Assembly: GCA_002435755.1 (NCBI GenBank)
Contig: DIYH01000017.1
Location: 161,150 to 225,149, forward strand
DNA length: 64,000 nucleotides
Reading direction: 5' to 3'
Source of the DNA: Flammeovirgaceae bacterium UBA6059
Lineage (GTDB): Bacteria; Bacteroidota; Bacteroidia; Cytophagales; Cyclobacteriaceae
Shown here: in pieces, positions 9,123 to 16,433 of the stretch
Numbering within the stretch: position 1 is the first letter of the stretch
Layout: every line of letters begins with the position of its first letter
Translations under genes and position numbers: made by a program
Notes under the pieces: model-generated
What the model was told of the DNA's origin: nothing
The model's database searches: none
Seen by the model: the letters and a program-made list of their open reading frames with translations, nothing else

Positions 9123-9166
9123 ATATTAATATTCTGTGAAACAATTAATTCACAGAATATTAATAT
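9123..9166. repeat. Perfect 18-bp inverted repeat between pnp and the sigma gene
   Basis: The arms ATATTAATATTCTGTGAA (9123-9140) and its exact reverse complement (9149-9166) flank an 8-nt spacer. There is no T run on the minus strand after it, so it is not a classical terminator. It lies in the upstream region of the primary sigma gene and could be an operator or an RNA stem in its leader. Confidence 0.85.
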
Positions 9167-9199
9167 CATAGAAAATTAATCAACCCAGATATTTAATTC

Positions 9200-11341
9200 C
9201 TAACTGTCAGCAGATTTTTTCTCAGGCTTAGGTAAAAGTACTTTTCTGGATAATCTGAATTTCCCGGTCTTCTTATCAATCTCGGTAAGCTTCACTTTGA
9301 CTGTCTCACCTACCTCAAGAATACCATCCATCTTCTCGATACGTTCCCACTTGATCTCAGAAATATGTAGGAGTCCATCCTTACCAGGCATAAATTCGAT
9401 AAACGCACCAAAAGGCATGATCGACTTCACTTTACCTTCATAAACTTCACCCACTTCAGGAACAGCCACGATGGCTTTGATCTTACCTAATGCATCATCC
9501 ATTGATTCCTGATTGACGGCAAATACATTGACCAAACCACCCTTATCTGTCTCCTCTATCACTACAGTAGCGCCGGTCGACTTTTGAATTTCCTGTACAA
9601 CTTTACCACCAGGGCCAATTAGTGGCCCGATCATCTCACGATCAATGATCAATTTGTGAGATCTTGGTGCATTAGGCTTCAATTCAGGACGAGGTTCTAA
9701 TAAGGTTTCACTGATTTTATCAAGAATGTGTAGTCTTCCCTGACGCGCTTGCTCAAGCGCCTCTGCCAACAGATCGAAAGACAATCCATCAATTTTGATA
9801 TCCATCTGGCATGCAGTGATGCCATCCTTTGTGCCGGTCACCTTGAAGTCCATATCTCCAAGATGATCTTCATCTCCAAGGATGTCCGATAGGATTGCAT
9901 ATTTCTTGGTATCGCTATCTGAGATCATACCCATAGCAATACCAGTTACAGGCTTTTTCAGAGGCACCCCGGCATCCATTAATGCTAATGATCCTGCACA
10001 TACAGTGGCCATAGAAGAAGACCCATTGGACTCTAGGATATCAGATACAACTCTGATGGTGTATGGGTTGTCATCGTCCGCAGGAAGCATGTTTTTGAGC
10101 GCTCTCATGGCAAGGTTGCCATGACCAACCTCTCTTCTTCCTGGTCCTCTATTTGGTCTTACTTCTCCAGTGGAAAAAGCAGGGAAATTGTAGTGAAGAA
10201 TGAATTTGTTGTAGCCGGAGTGGATTGCCCCGTCGATCATTTGCTCATCGAGCTTTGTGCCCAGCGTTACAGAGGTAAGCGACTGGGTCTCACCACGCGT
10301 AAAAATGGCGGAACCGTGTGCGGTAGGTAGGTAATCCACCTCAGACCATATAGGTCTGATCTCATCGGTTTGACGACCGTCAAGTCTTATTTTGTGATCT
10401 AATACACTATTCCTGATGGCTTCCTTCTCAACATCATGGTAGTAAGTTTTAACCAGAAACTCATCAAGTTCTCTATCTTCTGGTTGTGCCTCAACCCACT
10501 CTGTAATAATAGCTTTGAATTTCTCACCTCTTAGCGCTTTGTTGGCTATACCTTCTCTGGCAACTTCGTAGACTTTGTCATAAGTTGCTTTCTTGATTTC
10601 CTCTTTTAATTCGAGATTGTGTGTCTCATGTGAGTACTCTCGTTTTTCAGGTGCTCCCACCATTTTTGCCAAGTCAAGCTGAGCCTGACACATTACTTTT
10701 ATTGCCTCGTGGGCTACTCTTATGCCTTCAAGCATTTCAGCTTCGGATACTTCTTTTGCTTCGCCTTCTACCATAGCGATATTGTCGATAGTCGCACCCA
10801 CCATAAGATCAAGTGTTGCTTCTTCGAGCTGCGCAGGAGTTGGGTTAACGATATAGTCGTCACCTACTTTGACCACTCTGACCTCAGCAATAGGGCCGTC
10901 AAATGGTATATCAGAAACTGAGATGGCCGCCGAAGCAGCAAAAGCGGCAAGTGCATCAGGTAGTACTTCAGGGTCAGCACTGATCATAGATATTGCTATC
11001 TGCGTATCAGCGTGGTAGTCTCCTGGCATCAATGGTCTGATCACCCTGTCAACTAAACGGCTGATCAAAATCTCATAGTCTGAGAGTCTTCCTTCTCTTT
11101 TAAGAAATCCTCCTGGTATTTTTCCGGAAGCAGCAAACTTCTCCTGATAGTCTACTGACAATGGAAGAAAATCTACTCCTTCTTTTGCTTCTTTACTTGA
11201 GACAACAGTCGCCAACAACATGGTGTTACCCATTCTTACTACAACAGACCCATCAGCCTGCTTAGCTAGCTTTCCTGTCTCAATAGATATCTCCCTACCA
11301 TCAGGAAGATTAAAAGTTTTCGTTTGAAAATTTGTTAACAT
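9200..11341 (-). CDS. pnp: Polyribonucleotide nucleotidyltransferase (PNPase)
   Basis: The protein has 713 residues, normal for the family. Two RNase PH-like domains are present (N-terminal FAASGKIPGGFLKREGR; second with FTRGETQ and GPGRREVGHG), followed by a KH domain (IGPLIGPGGKVVQEIQ) and a C-terminal S1 domain (GKVKSIMPFGAFIEF). PNPase degrades RNA 3' to 5' with phosphate and can add tails. It follows rpsO, the classic rpsO-pnp order, with a hairpin in the 75-bp gap that may attenuate read-through. Confidence 0.98.
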   Translation of the reverse strand: MLTNFQTKTFNLPDGREISIETGKLAKQADGSVVVRMGNTMLLATVVSSKEAKEGVDFLPLSVDYQEKFAASGKIPGGFLKREGRLSDYEILISRLVDRVIRPLMPGDYHADTQIAISMISADPEVLPDALAAFAASAAISVSDIPFDGPIAEVRVVKVGDDYIVNPTPAQLEEATLDLMVGATIDNIAMVEGEAKEVSEAEMLEGIRVAHEAIKVMCQAQLDLAKMVGAPEKREYSHETHNLELKEEIKKATYDKVYEVAREGIANKALRGEKFKAIITEWVEAQPEDRELDEFLVKTYYHDVEKEAIRNSVLDHKIRLDGRQTDEIRPIWSEVDYLPTAHGSAIFTRGETQSLTSVTLGTKLDEQMIDGAIHSGYNKFILHYNFPAFSTGEVRPNRGPGRREVGHGNLAMRALKNMLPADDDNPYTIRVVSDILESNGSSSMATVCAGSLALMDAGVPLKKPVTGIAMGMISDSDTKKYAILSDILGDEDHLGDMDFKVTGTKDGITACQMDIKIDGLSFDLLAEALEQARQGRLHILDKISETLLEPRPELKPNAPRSHKLIIDREMIGPLIGPGGKVVQEIQKSTGATVVIEETDKGGLVNVFAVNQESMDDALGKIKAIVAVPEVGEVYEGKVKSIMPFGAFIEFMPGKDGLLHISEIKWERIEKMDGILEVGETVKVKLTEIDKKTGKFRLSRKVLLPKPEKKSADS

Positions 11342-11380
11342 TTAAGTGTGTTTTCTCCTTTTGCACCGATGAGCACAAAA

Positions 11381-11406
11381 AGAAAAGGGATTCCCTTTGA
11401 ATCCCT
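11381..11406 (-). terminator. Hairpin terminator or attenuator between rpsO and pnp
   Basis: AGGGATT (11386-11392) pairs with AATCCCT (11400-11406), followed on the minus strand by TTTTCTTTTT. It can end rpsO transcripts or set the rpsO:pnp ratio. Confidence 0.75.
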
Positions 11407-11416
11407 GTTTCGATTA

Positions 11417-11692
11417 TTACTTTCTTAATTTCAGTTCCGCGATGATCGCCCGATATCTTTCGATATCGATCTTGTAGAGGTAATTAAGCAACCTTCTTCT
11501 TTTACCTACCAGTTTCAAAAGACCTTTTCTTGACGAGTGGTCTTTTTTGTTTGTTTTAAGATGCTCAGTGAGATGATTGATACGGTAAGTAAAGAGTGCA
11601 ATTTGAGACTCGGGTGAGCCCGTATCCGTCTTTGACTTTAACCGACCATGATTCTCGAACAAATCAGTTTTGACTTCTTGCGTTAAATACAT
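11417..11692 (-). CDS. rpsO: 30S ribosomal protein S15
   Basis: From the ATG at 11692 the protein has 91 residues and begins MYLTQEVK, as in other Bacteroidota S15 proteins; a second ATG three codons upstream (11701) is less likely. Characteristic S15 segments are GSPESQIALFTYRINHLTEHLK and HSSRKGLLKLVGKRRRLLNYL. It binds the central domain of 16S rRNA. It lies directly upstream of pnp. Confidence 0.97.
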   Translation of the reverse strand: MYLTQEVKTDLFENHGRLKSKTDTGSPESQIALFTYRINHLTEHLKTNKKDHSSRKGLLKLVGKRRRLLNYLYKIDIERYRAIIAELKLRK

Positions 11693-11822
11693 GCTTAGCA
11701 AAAGATTAATTGTTTTTCAAAATTTGAAGGTGCAAAGGTAGACAGTATTATGACGTAACCCAAAAGAACTTACAACTTCGAATCGCGAGCACAGGCTGTT
11801 ATTTATGGCGCAAAAGTCAGTT

Positions 11823-13490
11823 CTAACGTTTTAGTGCCACCTTTACCTTATCGATCCAAACCAAATAGAAGTCTGTATCAAACAGCCTGGCATCTTTCCT
11901 GGCTTGTCGCAGGAAGAAAAGGCCCACTGGGAAAAGTATCATATTGGAAATCCAGGCTGCAGTCAGCGGTGGTACAATGTCCTCCCGAGCCCATTTGATA
12001 CTTAGGATATTGAGGACATAATAAAGAATGTAAAAGAAAATGGATATGATAACGGGTACTCCTAGTCCGCCTTTCTTGATAATCGCTCCAAGAGGTGCTC
12101 CAATCAAAAACATGGTAAAACAAGCAGCAGCCTGAGCATACTTACGGTACATCTCCATCGCATTTTTGTCTGACTCACGTTCCATGGTGACGAGCCTGGC
12201 AGTGCTGCTACTAATGGTAGAGCGAACATTACGTGCCGACCTTAGCGCATTATCCAAAACTATGCTTTTCTTTCTGTCCTGATACACGACATTGTCAAAA
12301 CCTTTTGATGTTGCGGCCACTACGCCTTGCCATGTTGTGTCAGTTGAATGGGTCTTTTGTTTTTTACTGATCTGATCATCCTCCAAGAATGGGAACATTG
12401 AAGCCTTTTCAACCCTTGATTTTGGGGCTACTATTCTAGGTCGTTTTCGTTTTTTAGATGAGTCAGGAATAATGGACTTGCGAACGTTTTTGAGTGAATC
12501 TGCTTTTTCCTTTGCAGCATTGTCCAGAGCGTCTTGAAATGATTGATACTCTTCCGGTAGATCAAGTTTTTCTGATAAGTGGTGGGTGTAGAATGCAGGA
12601 GCGGTCTTATAAATATTGAACATCACTTTGTCCATACCTTTTGCTAAAGAGTCTACATCCTGTTTTAGTAACTCAATTGACTTCATTCGGTAGTCACCTG
12701 CAAAAAGCTCCTTTTTAGTTTCTTTGAAGTCAAATGATGACAAACTAAATACCAATTTCATCTCCTTGTAGGCGTTCCGGGTGAACTGGTTGATCTGATC
12801 AGGGCCATAACCGTTGGATTTTTGTCCTGTATTAGGATACTCCTCAAACAGGTTGCCATTGAAAAGCTCAAAAACAAGATACTTCTCATTCATGTATGTG
12901 TACATGCGGCTAGAATCAGCATAAATGACACGATTATTCCCCTGGCCTTGGGTGTGATCATAAATGATGACATCCTTGAGTGTGATGTCATCATTGAATT
13001 TCTCAGTTACCTTGATACTGTAGTTAGGTATACCATCATAAAAAACGCCTTCTTTCAGGTCAAGCGAGGGCTTCTTTTGCTTGATGTCATATAGCATGCT
13101 CAACGCCTTCAAATTGGCTGCCGGCACGATGTAGTTATTGGAAAAATAAGCGCCAATGGAAAGAAGGACTGAAAAAACAAATATTGGTTGGATTGCCCGG
13201 GTCAATGAGATGCCAGCACTCTTGATCGCCGTGAGTTCGAAATGCTCTCCCAGATTGCCAAAAGTCATCAGTGATGAAAGAAGAACTGCTAAGGGCAGAG
13301 CATCGGGCGTAATACGGACACTAAAATAGAACAGGAACTCTGCAAGTACAGGGAAGGGGAGACCTTTACCAATGATGTCATCGAAGTACTTCAGCATCAA
13401 CTGAAGCAAAAGGATGAATACAGTAATAAAAAAAGTAAGAAAAAAGGGTCCAAAGAAGGACGACAGGATGAGCTTATCCAGTTTCTTCAT
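11823..13490 (-). CDS. LptF/LptG family permease (lipopolysaccharide export)
   Basis: This 555-residue inner membrane protein begins with a hydrophobic helix after MKKLDKLILSSFFGPFFLTFF, has further helices near residues 50-120, and ends with three or four helices (AACFTMFLIGAPLGAII, VIISIFFYILYYVLNIL). Between them is a periplasmic beta domain. YjgP/YjgQ proteins form the transmembrane part of the LptB2FG ABC transporter. It is longer than enterobacterial LptF/G (~360) because of an insertion around residues 275-430, rich in Lys/Arg/Ser. Which of F or G it is cannot be settled. Confidence 0.85.
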   Translation of the reverse strand: MKKLDKLILSSFFGPFFLTFFITVFILLLQLMLKYFDDIIGKGLPFPVLAEFLFYFSVRITPDALPLAVLLSSLMTFGNLGEHFELTAIKSAGISLTRAIQPIFVFSVLLSIGAYFSNNYIVPAANLKALSMLYDIKQKKPSLDLKEGVFYDGIPNYSIKVTEKFNDDITLKDVIIYDHTQGQGNNRVIYADSSRMYTYMNEKYLVFELFNGNLFEEYPNTGQKSNGYGPDQINQFTRNAYKEMKLVFSLSSFDFKETKKELFAGDYRMKSIELLKQDVDSLAKGMDKVMFNIYKTAPAFYTHHLSEKLDLPEEYQSFQDALDNAAKEKADSLKNVRKSIIPDSSKKRKRPRIVAPKSRVEKASMFPFLEDDQISKKQKTHSTDTTWQGVVAATSKGFDNVVYQDRKKSIVLDNALRSARNVRSTISSSTARLVTMERESDKNAMEMYRKYAQAAACFTMFLIGAPLGAIIKKGGLGVPVIISIFFYILYYVLNILSIKWAREDIVPPLTAAWISNMILFPVGLFFLRQARKDARLFDTDFYLVWIDKVKVALKR

Positions 13491-13561
13491 TTCACAACCT
13501 TCTGCACTCTTTCTACAACGTTAAATGCTGTAAACAAGTCGGCAAAGATTGCTAAAAATTG

Positions 13562-13948
13562 TTAACCCCCGACGATTTCCTTCAAATTATGTATAAGGTT
13601 GTCCCAGATGTCCTGGGCCTCCTCCAGGTCCTCCACGTCGGAGTAATCGACTATCCTTAGAAAAACTGTTTGGGTGAGTTCATTGATCTCAAGTTTGAAC
13701 TCAAGATAGTTCGGATCATCTTCCTCGTCCATAAACTCGAACTTCACCATGTAGTTGGTCCTTTGGGCTACCATGCGTGCACGATTCTCGTCCCCATCCC
13801 ATAAAAAAGTGAAGGTCTTATCAGCATTGTTAATGTTAACATCGTCAGCAAACCATTGTGATAGCCCGCTGGCTGAGCTCAGGTAGGGGTAGAGCATTTT
13901 TTTTGATGCGCTGAATTCATATTCGCCGTTGAATTTTTGTTTGCTCAT
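13562..13948 (-). CDS. START-like domain protein
   Basis: From the ATG at 13948 the protein has 128 residues. Its order of strands and helices (KFNGEYEFSASKKMLYPYLSSASGLSQWFADDV, then FLWDGDENRARM, then a C-terminal helix DIWDNLIHNLKEIVGG) fits the SRPBCC/START-like fold seen widely in Bacteroidota. The hydrophobic ligand and function are unknown. It has no signal peptide, so it is cytoplasmic, and stands 71 bp upstream of the Lpt permease on the same strand. Confidence 0.75.
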   Translation of the reverse strand: MSKQKFNGEYEFSASKKMLYPYLSSASGLSQWFADDVNINNADKTFTFLWDGDENRARMVAQRTNYMVKFEFMDEEDDPNYLEFKLEINELTQTVFLRIVDYSDVEDLEEAQDIWDNLIHNLKEIVGG

Positions 13949-14019
13949 AGGCCAATATTTTGAAAGAGTTAATGTCAATAAAAAATTAAAGGCGGCATAT
14001 CAATTGTGCGCCCAAACGC

Positions 14020-14051
14020 TTGTATAAGGACTAACTTATTTTCTATTTTTG
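14020..14051 (+). promoter_or_regulatory. Bacteroidota-type promoter for tRNA-Met
   Basis: TTG at 14020-14022, 21 nt, then TATTTTTG at 14044-14051 fits the TTG / TAnnTTTG consensus read by the phylum's primary sigma factor. The tRNA begins 12 nt downstream. Confidence 0.65.
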
Positions 14052-14062
14052 CCCTCCCATTT

Positions 14063-14136
14063 GGCGAGGTAGCTCAGATGGTTAGAGCGCAGGATTCATA
14101 ACCCTGAGGTCGGGGGTTCAATTCCCCCTCTCGCTA
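14063..14136 (+). tRNA. tRNA-Met (anticodon CAT)
   Basis: A 74-nt cloverleaf: acceptor GGCGAGG with TCTCGCT (G-U pairs at both ends), D arm AGCTCAGATGGTTAGAGC, anticodon loop TTCATAA, T arm GGGGG-TTCAATT-CCCCC, discriminator A, no encoded CCA. The anticodon stem has an A-C pair next to the loop. The first pair is G-T rather than the mismatch of an initiator, so it is an elongator Met tRNA; a CAT tRNA read as Ile through lysidine cannot be fully excluded. Confidence 0.93.
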
Positions 14137-14147
14137 CACAGTCAAGC

Positions 14148-14180
14148 CCTTATATCTTCAATATAAGGGTTTTTCTTTTA
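14148..14180 (+). terminator. Rho-independent terminator after tRNA-Met
   Basis: The 9-bp stem CCCTTATAT (14148-14156) / ATATAAGGG (14161-14169) with a 4-nt loop is followed by TTTTTCTTTT. It closes the single-gene tRNA unit. Confidence 0.93.
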
Positions 14181-14364
14181 TAACCTCGACATATTGTAAT
14201 TTCTCATCTTCTTTTTTCAAGATGATGCAATATGACTCACTTCACTACTTCCAAAGTCCACCTTATAAGAAATACTTTTTTAAATACATGTGATCTGATG
14301 AACCCGGTTGGTAAATTCAGGGTTCAATTCATAAATCATTTTTTAATCGAAAATCTTTAACAAA

Positions 14365-15000
14365 ATGGCACTAAGAATAGGTGATGAAGCACCTGATTTT
14401 ACGGTAGAGACCACTGAAGGAAAATTGAGCTTTCATGAATGGCTAGGAGATAAGTGGGGGTTGCTCTACTCGCACCCAGCCGACTATACTCCTGTATGTA
14501 CTACTGAGCTCGGTAGGACAGCTAAACTTAAGGATGAATTTGATAATAGAGATACCAAAGTATTGGTGGTAAGCGTGGATGATCTGGAAGCCCATCAAGG
14601 TTGGATCAAAGACATCAACGAGACTCAAAACACAACTGTCAACTTCCCGATCATTGCAGACCCGGATAGAAAAGTATCTACGTTATATGATATGATACAT
14701 GAGAATGCAAGTGCTACGGCAACTGTAAGGTCAGTATTCTTCATTGGGCCGGATAAAACGATCAAAGCGATGATCACTTACCCGGCATCTACTGGTAGGA
14801 ACTTCACTGAGATACTTAGAGTGATTGATTCACTTCAATTGACTGCAAACTATAGTGTTGCTACACCTGCTGACTGGAAAGATGGAGAGGATGTAGTAGT
14901 AGTCCCAACCATTCCTACCGAGGAAATACCAGAAAGATTTCCAAAAGGACATAAAGTGATCAAACCGTATCTCAGGACTACACCTCAGCCCAATAGATAA
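14365..15000 (+). CDS. 1-Cys (Prx6-type) peroxiredoxin
   Basis: The protein has 211 residues, typical of Prx6. The peroxidatic cysteine is C45 in PADYTPVCTTELGR, and the long C-terminal extension with dimer contacts (VVVPTIPTEEIPERFPKG) marks the Prx6 class rather than AhpC. It reduces hydrogen and organic peroxides in the cytoplasm; the resolving reductant is likely a thiol system such as bacillithiol or thioredoxin. A 7-bp inverted repeat TGAACCC/GGGTTCA at 14299-14326 lies upstream. The gene is monocistronic. Confidence 0.95.
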   Translation: MALRIGDEAPDFTVETTEGKLSFHEWLGDKWGLLYSHPADYTPVCTTELGRTAKLKDEFDNRDTKVLVVSVDDLEAHQGWIKDINETQNTTVNFPIIADPDRKVSTLYDMIHENASATATVRSVFFIGPDKTIKAMITYPASTGRNFTEILRVIDSLQLTANYSVATPADWKDGEDVVVVPTIPTEEIPERFPKGHKVIKPYLRTTPQPNR

Positions 15001-15025
15001 TCGGTGAGTCACAATAGGATCTTTG

Positions 15026-15052
15026 AGAGCTCGATGAAAATCGAGCTCTTTT
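15026..15052 (+). terminator. Terminator between convergent peroxiredoxin and reductase genes
   Basis: A perfect 10-bp stem AGAGCTCGAT (15026-15035) / ATCGAGCTCT (15040-15049), with a GAAA loop, is followed by TTTT. It serves the peroxiredoxin gene, and the T run reaches the stop codon of the convergent reductase gene. Confidence 0.88.
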
Positions 15053-16416
15053 CATTCCACCACTTTTAGCCCATCCAGTACGTAAGGCATCAATTCGGAT
15101 ACTGTAGGATGGACCAGTACTACTTCACGGTAGTTGCGGCATGGGATACCGCTATGCATGATAGCCGCAAACATATTGATGATCTCATCTCCTCCGGGTC
15201 CCAAGATGGCTGCTCCTAGGATGAGGTCACTCTTTGCATCTACAATAAGCTTGGCTAAACCCTGAGTTTCCCCCATTTCCTTTGCCCGACTAATGGTGCT
15301 CATTAGCTTGGAGGCTTTCATTATCTTATGTCCCTTGGCCAACGCTTCTTTTTCTGTCATCCCTACACGGCCAAGAGGAGGGTCTGAGAATAGCGCATAA
15401 ACAGGTATGCGATTTGATAACTTCCGATTTCCTCCAAATAGATAGTCGAGTACTATCTCAGCATCATTGACAGCAGTATGTGTAAAGGCGCCATGTCCGT
15501 TGACATCTCCTACCGCAAACACATCCTTTACATTGGTCTCACAGTAGTCATTAACCAGAATAAAGCCACGTTCGTTAATAGCTATACCGCTTTTTTCAAG
15601 TTGGAGTTGTTGAGTATTGGGTTTCCTTCCGGCCGCAATGAGTAGCTGATCCCCTACGAGAGTTGATGTCGTGCCGTTCTGTTCTACTTCAAGTCTAAAA
15701 CTATCATTGTGTTTGACAGACCTGGCGTTCGCTTCAAGTAGGACACTGATACCTTCACTTATCAGGATTTCTTCTATGGTTTTTGCAATCTCAGGATCTT
15801 CTTGTGGCATCAATTGTGCACCTCGCTGTATGATAGTTACTTCTGATCCTAGCCGATTGAATACCTGCGCAAACTCCACACCGATGTATCCACCTCCAAC
15901 GACGATCAGATGTTTAGGCAGGCGTTCCAACTCAAGTAGTCCCGCACTGTCCAACCATGGCACCTTTTCTATACCTGCTATAGGAGGAGCTGCCGGGCTT
16001 GTGCCTACGTTGATGTAGATTTTGTCAGCCGAGATTTGCTCACCATTGACCTCTACAGCTTTCTTACCAGAAAAATGAGCCCAACCATCTATTAAGGTAA
16101 CTTTCTCTTCTGAAGTTATCCACCCTCTTAATCCATTGGATGATCCATTGCGTATTTCATTCATTCGGGCCATTACCCTGGTGAAGTCTACTTTTGGTAC
16201 GGCTTGGAAGCCATAGAAGTCTCCTCTGCGAGCCTGGTGTATGGCCTTGGCTGAGGCAACCATTGTCTTTGTTGGTGTGCATCCATAGTTGACACAACTT
16301 CCCCCAACCTTGTGGCCCTCAATGATGACAATGGAGTCTCCAGTACCTGACAGCTTGCTGAGCAGGGTGCCCGTAGCTTGACCGGTTCCAATGATCATGT
16401 GATCGAAATGCTTCAT
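15052..16416 (-). CDS. Class I FAD/NAD(P) disulfide oxidoreductase, mercuric reductase/Lpd-like
   Basis: The protein has 454 residues. It has the FAD motif GTGQATGTLLSKL, the redox pair C41/C46 in GGSCVNYGCTPTKT, an NAD(P)-binding VVGGGYIGVEFAQVF, a second FAD-contact VFAVGDVNGHG, and the dimerisation domain ending in HPTVSELMPY with the catalytic His. It lacks the N-terminal HMA domain and the C-terminal Cys pair of MerA, so mercury reduction is not indicated. The substrate is unknown. It is the last gene of a three-gene minus operon, 17 bp after the GH31 gene. Confidence 0.87.
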   Translation of the reverse strand: MKHFDHMIIGTGQATGTLLSKLSGTGDSIVIIEGHKVGGSCVNYGCTPTKTMVASAKAIHQARRGDFYGFQAVPKVDFTRVMARMNEIRNGSSNGLRGWITSEEKVTLIDGWAHFSGKKAVEVNGEQISADKIYINVGTSPAAPPIAGIEKVPWLDSAGLLELERLPKHLIVVGGGYIGVEFAQVFNRLGSEVTIIQRGAQLMPQEDPEIAKTIEEILISEGISVLLEANARSVKHNDSFRLEVEQNGTTSTLVGDQLLIAAGRKPNTQQLQLEKSGIAINERGFILVNDYCETNVKDVFAVGDVNGHGAFTHTAVNDAEIVLDYLFGGNRKLSNRIPVYALFSDPPLGRVGMTEKEALAKGHKIMKASKLMSTISRAKEMGETQGLAKLIVDAKSDLILGAAILGPGGDEIINMFAAIMHSGIPCRNYREVVLVHPTVSELMPYVLDGLKVVE

Positions 16417-16433
16417 TCTAATATTGTTTAAGC

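Noticed and set aside
14063..14136. Initiator tRNA-fMet
   Set aside because: The first acceptor pair is G-T and the anticodon stem lacks the three G-C pairs of an initiator.
15052..16416. Mercuric reductase (MerA) call
   Set aside because: There is no N-terminal heavy-metal domain, no C-terminal Cys pair and no other mer gene nearby.
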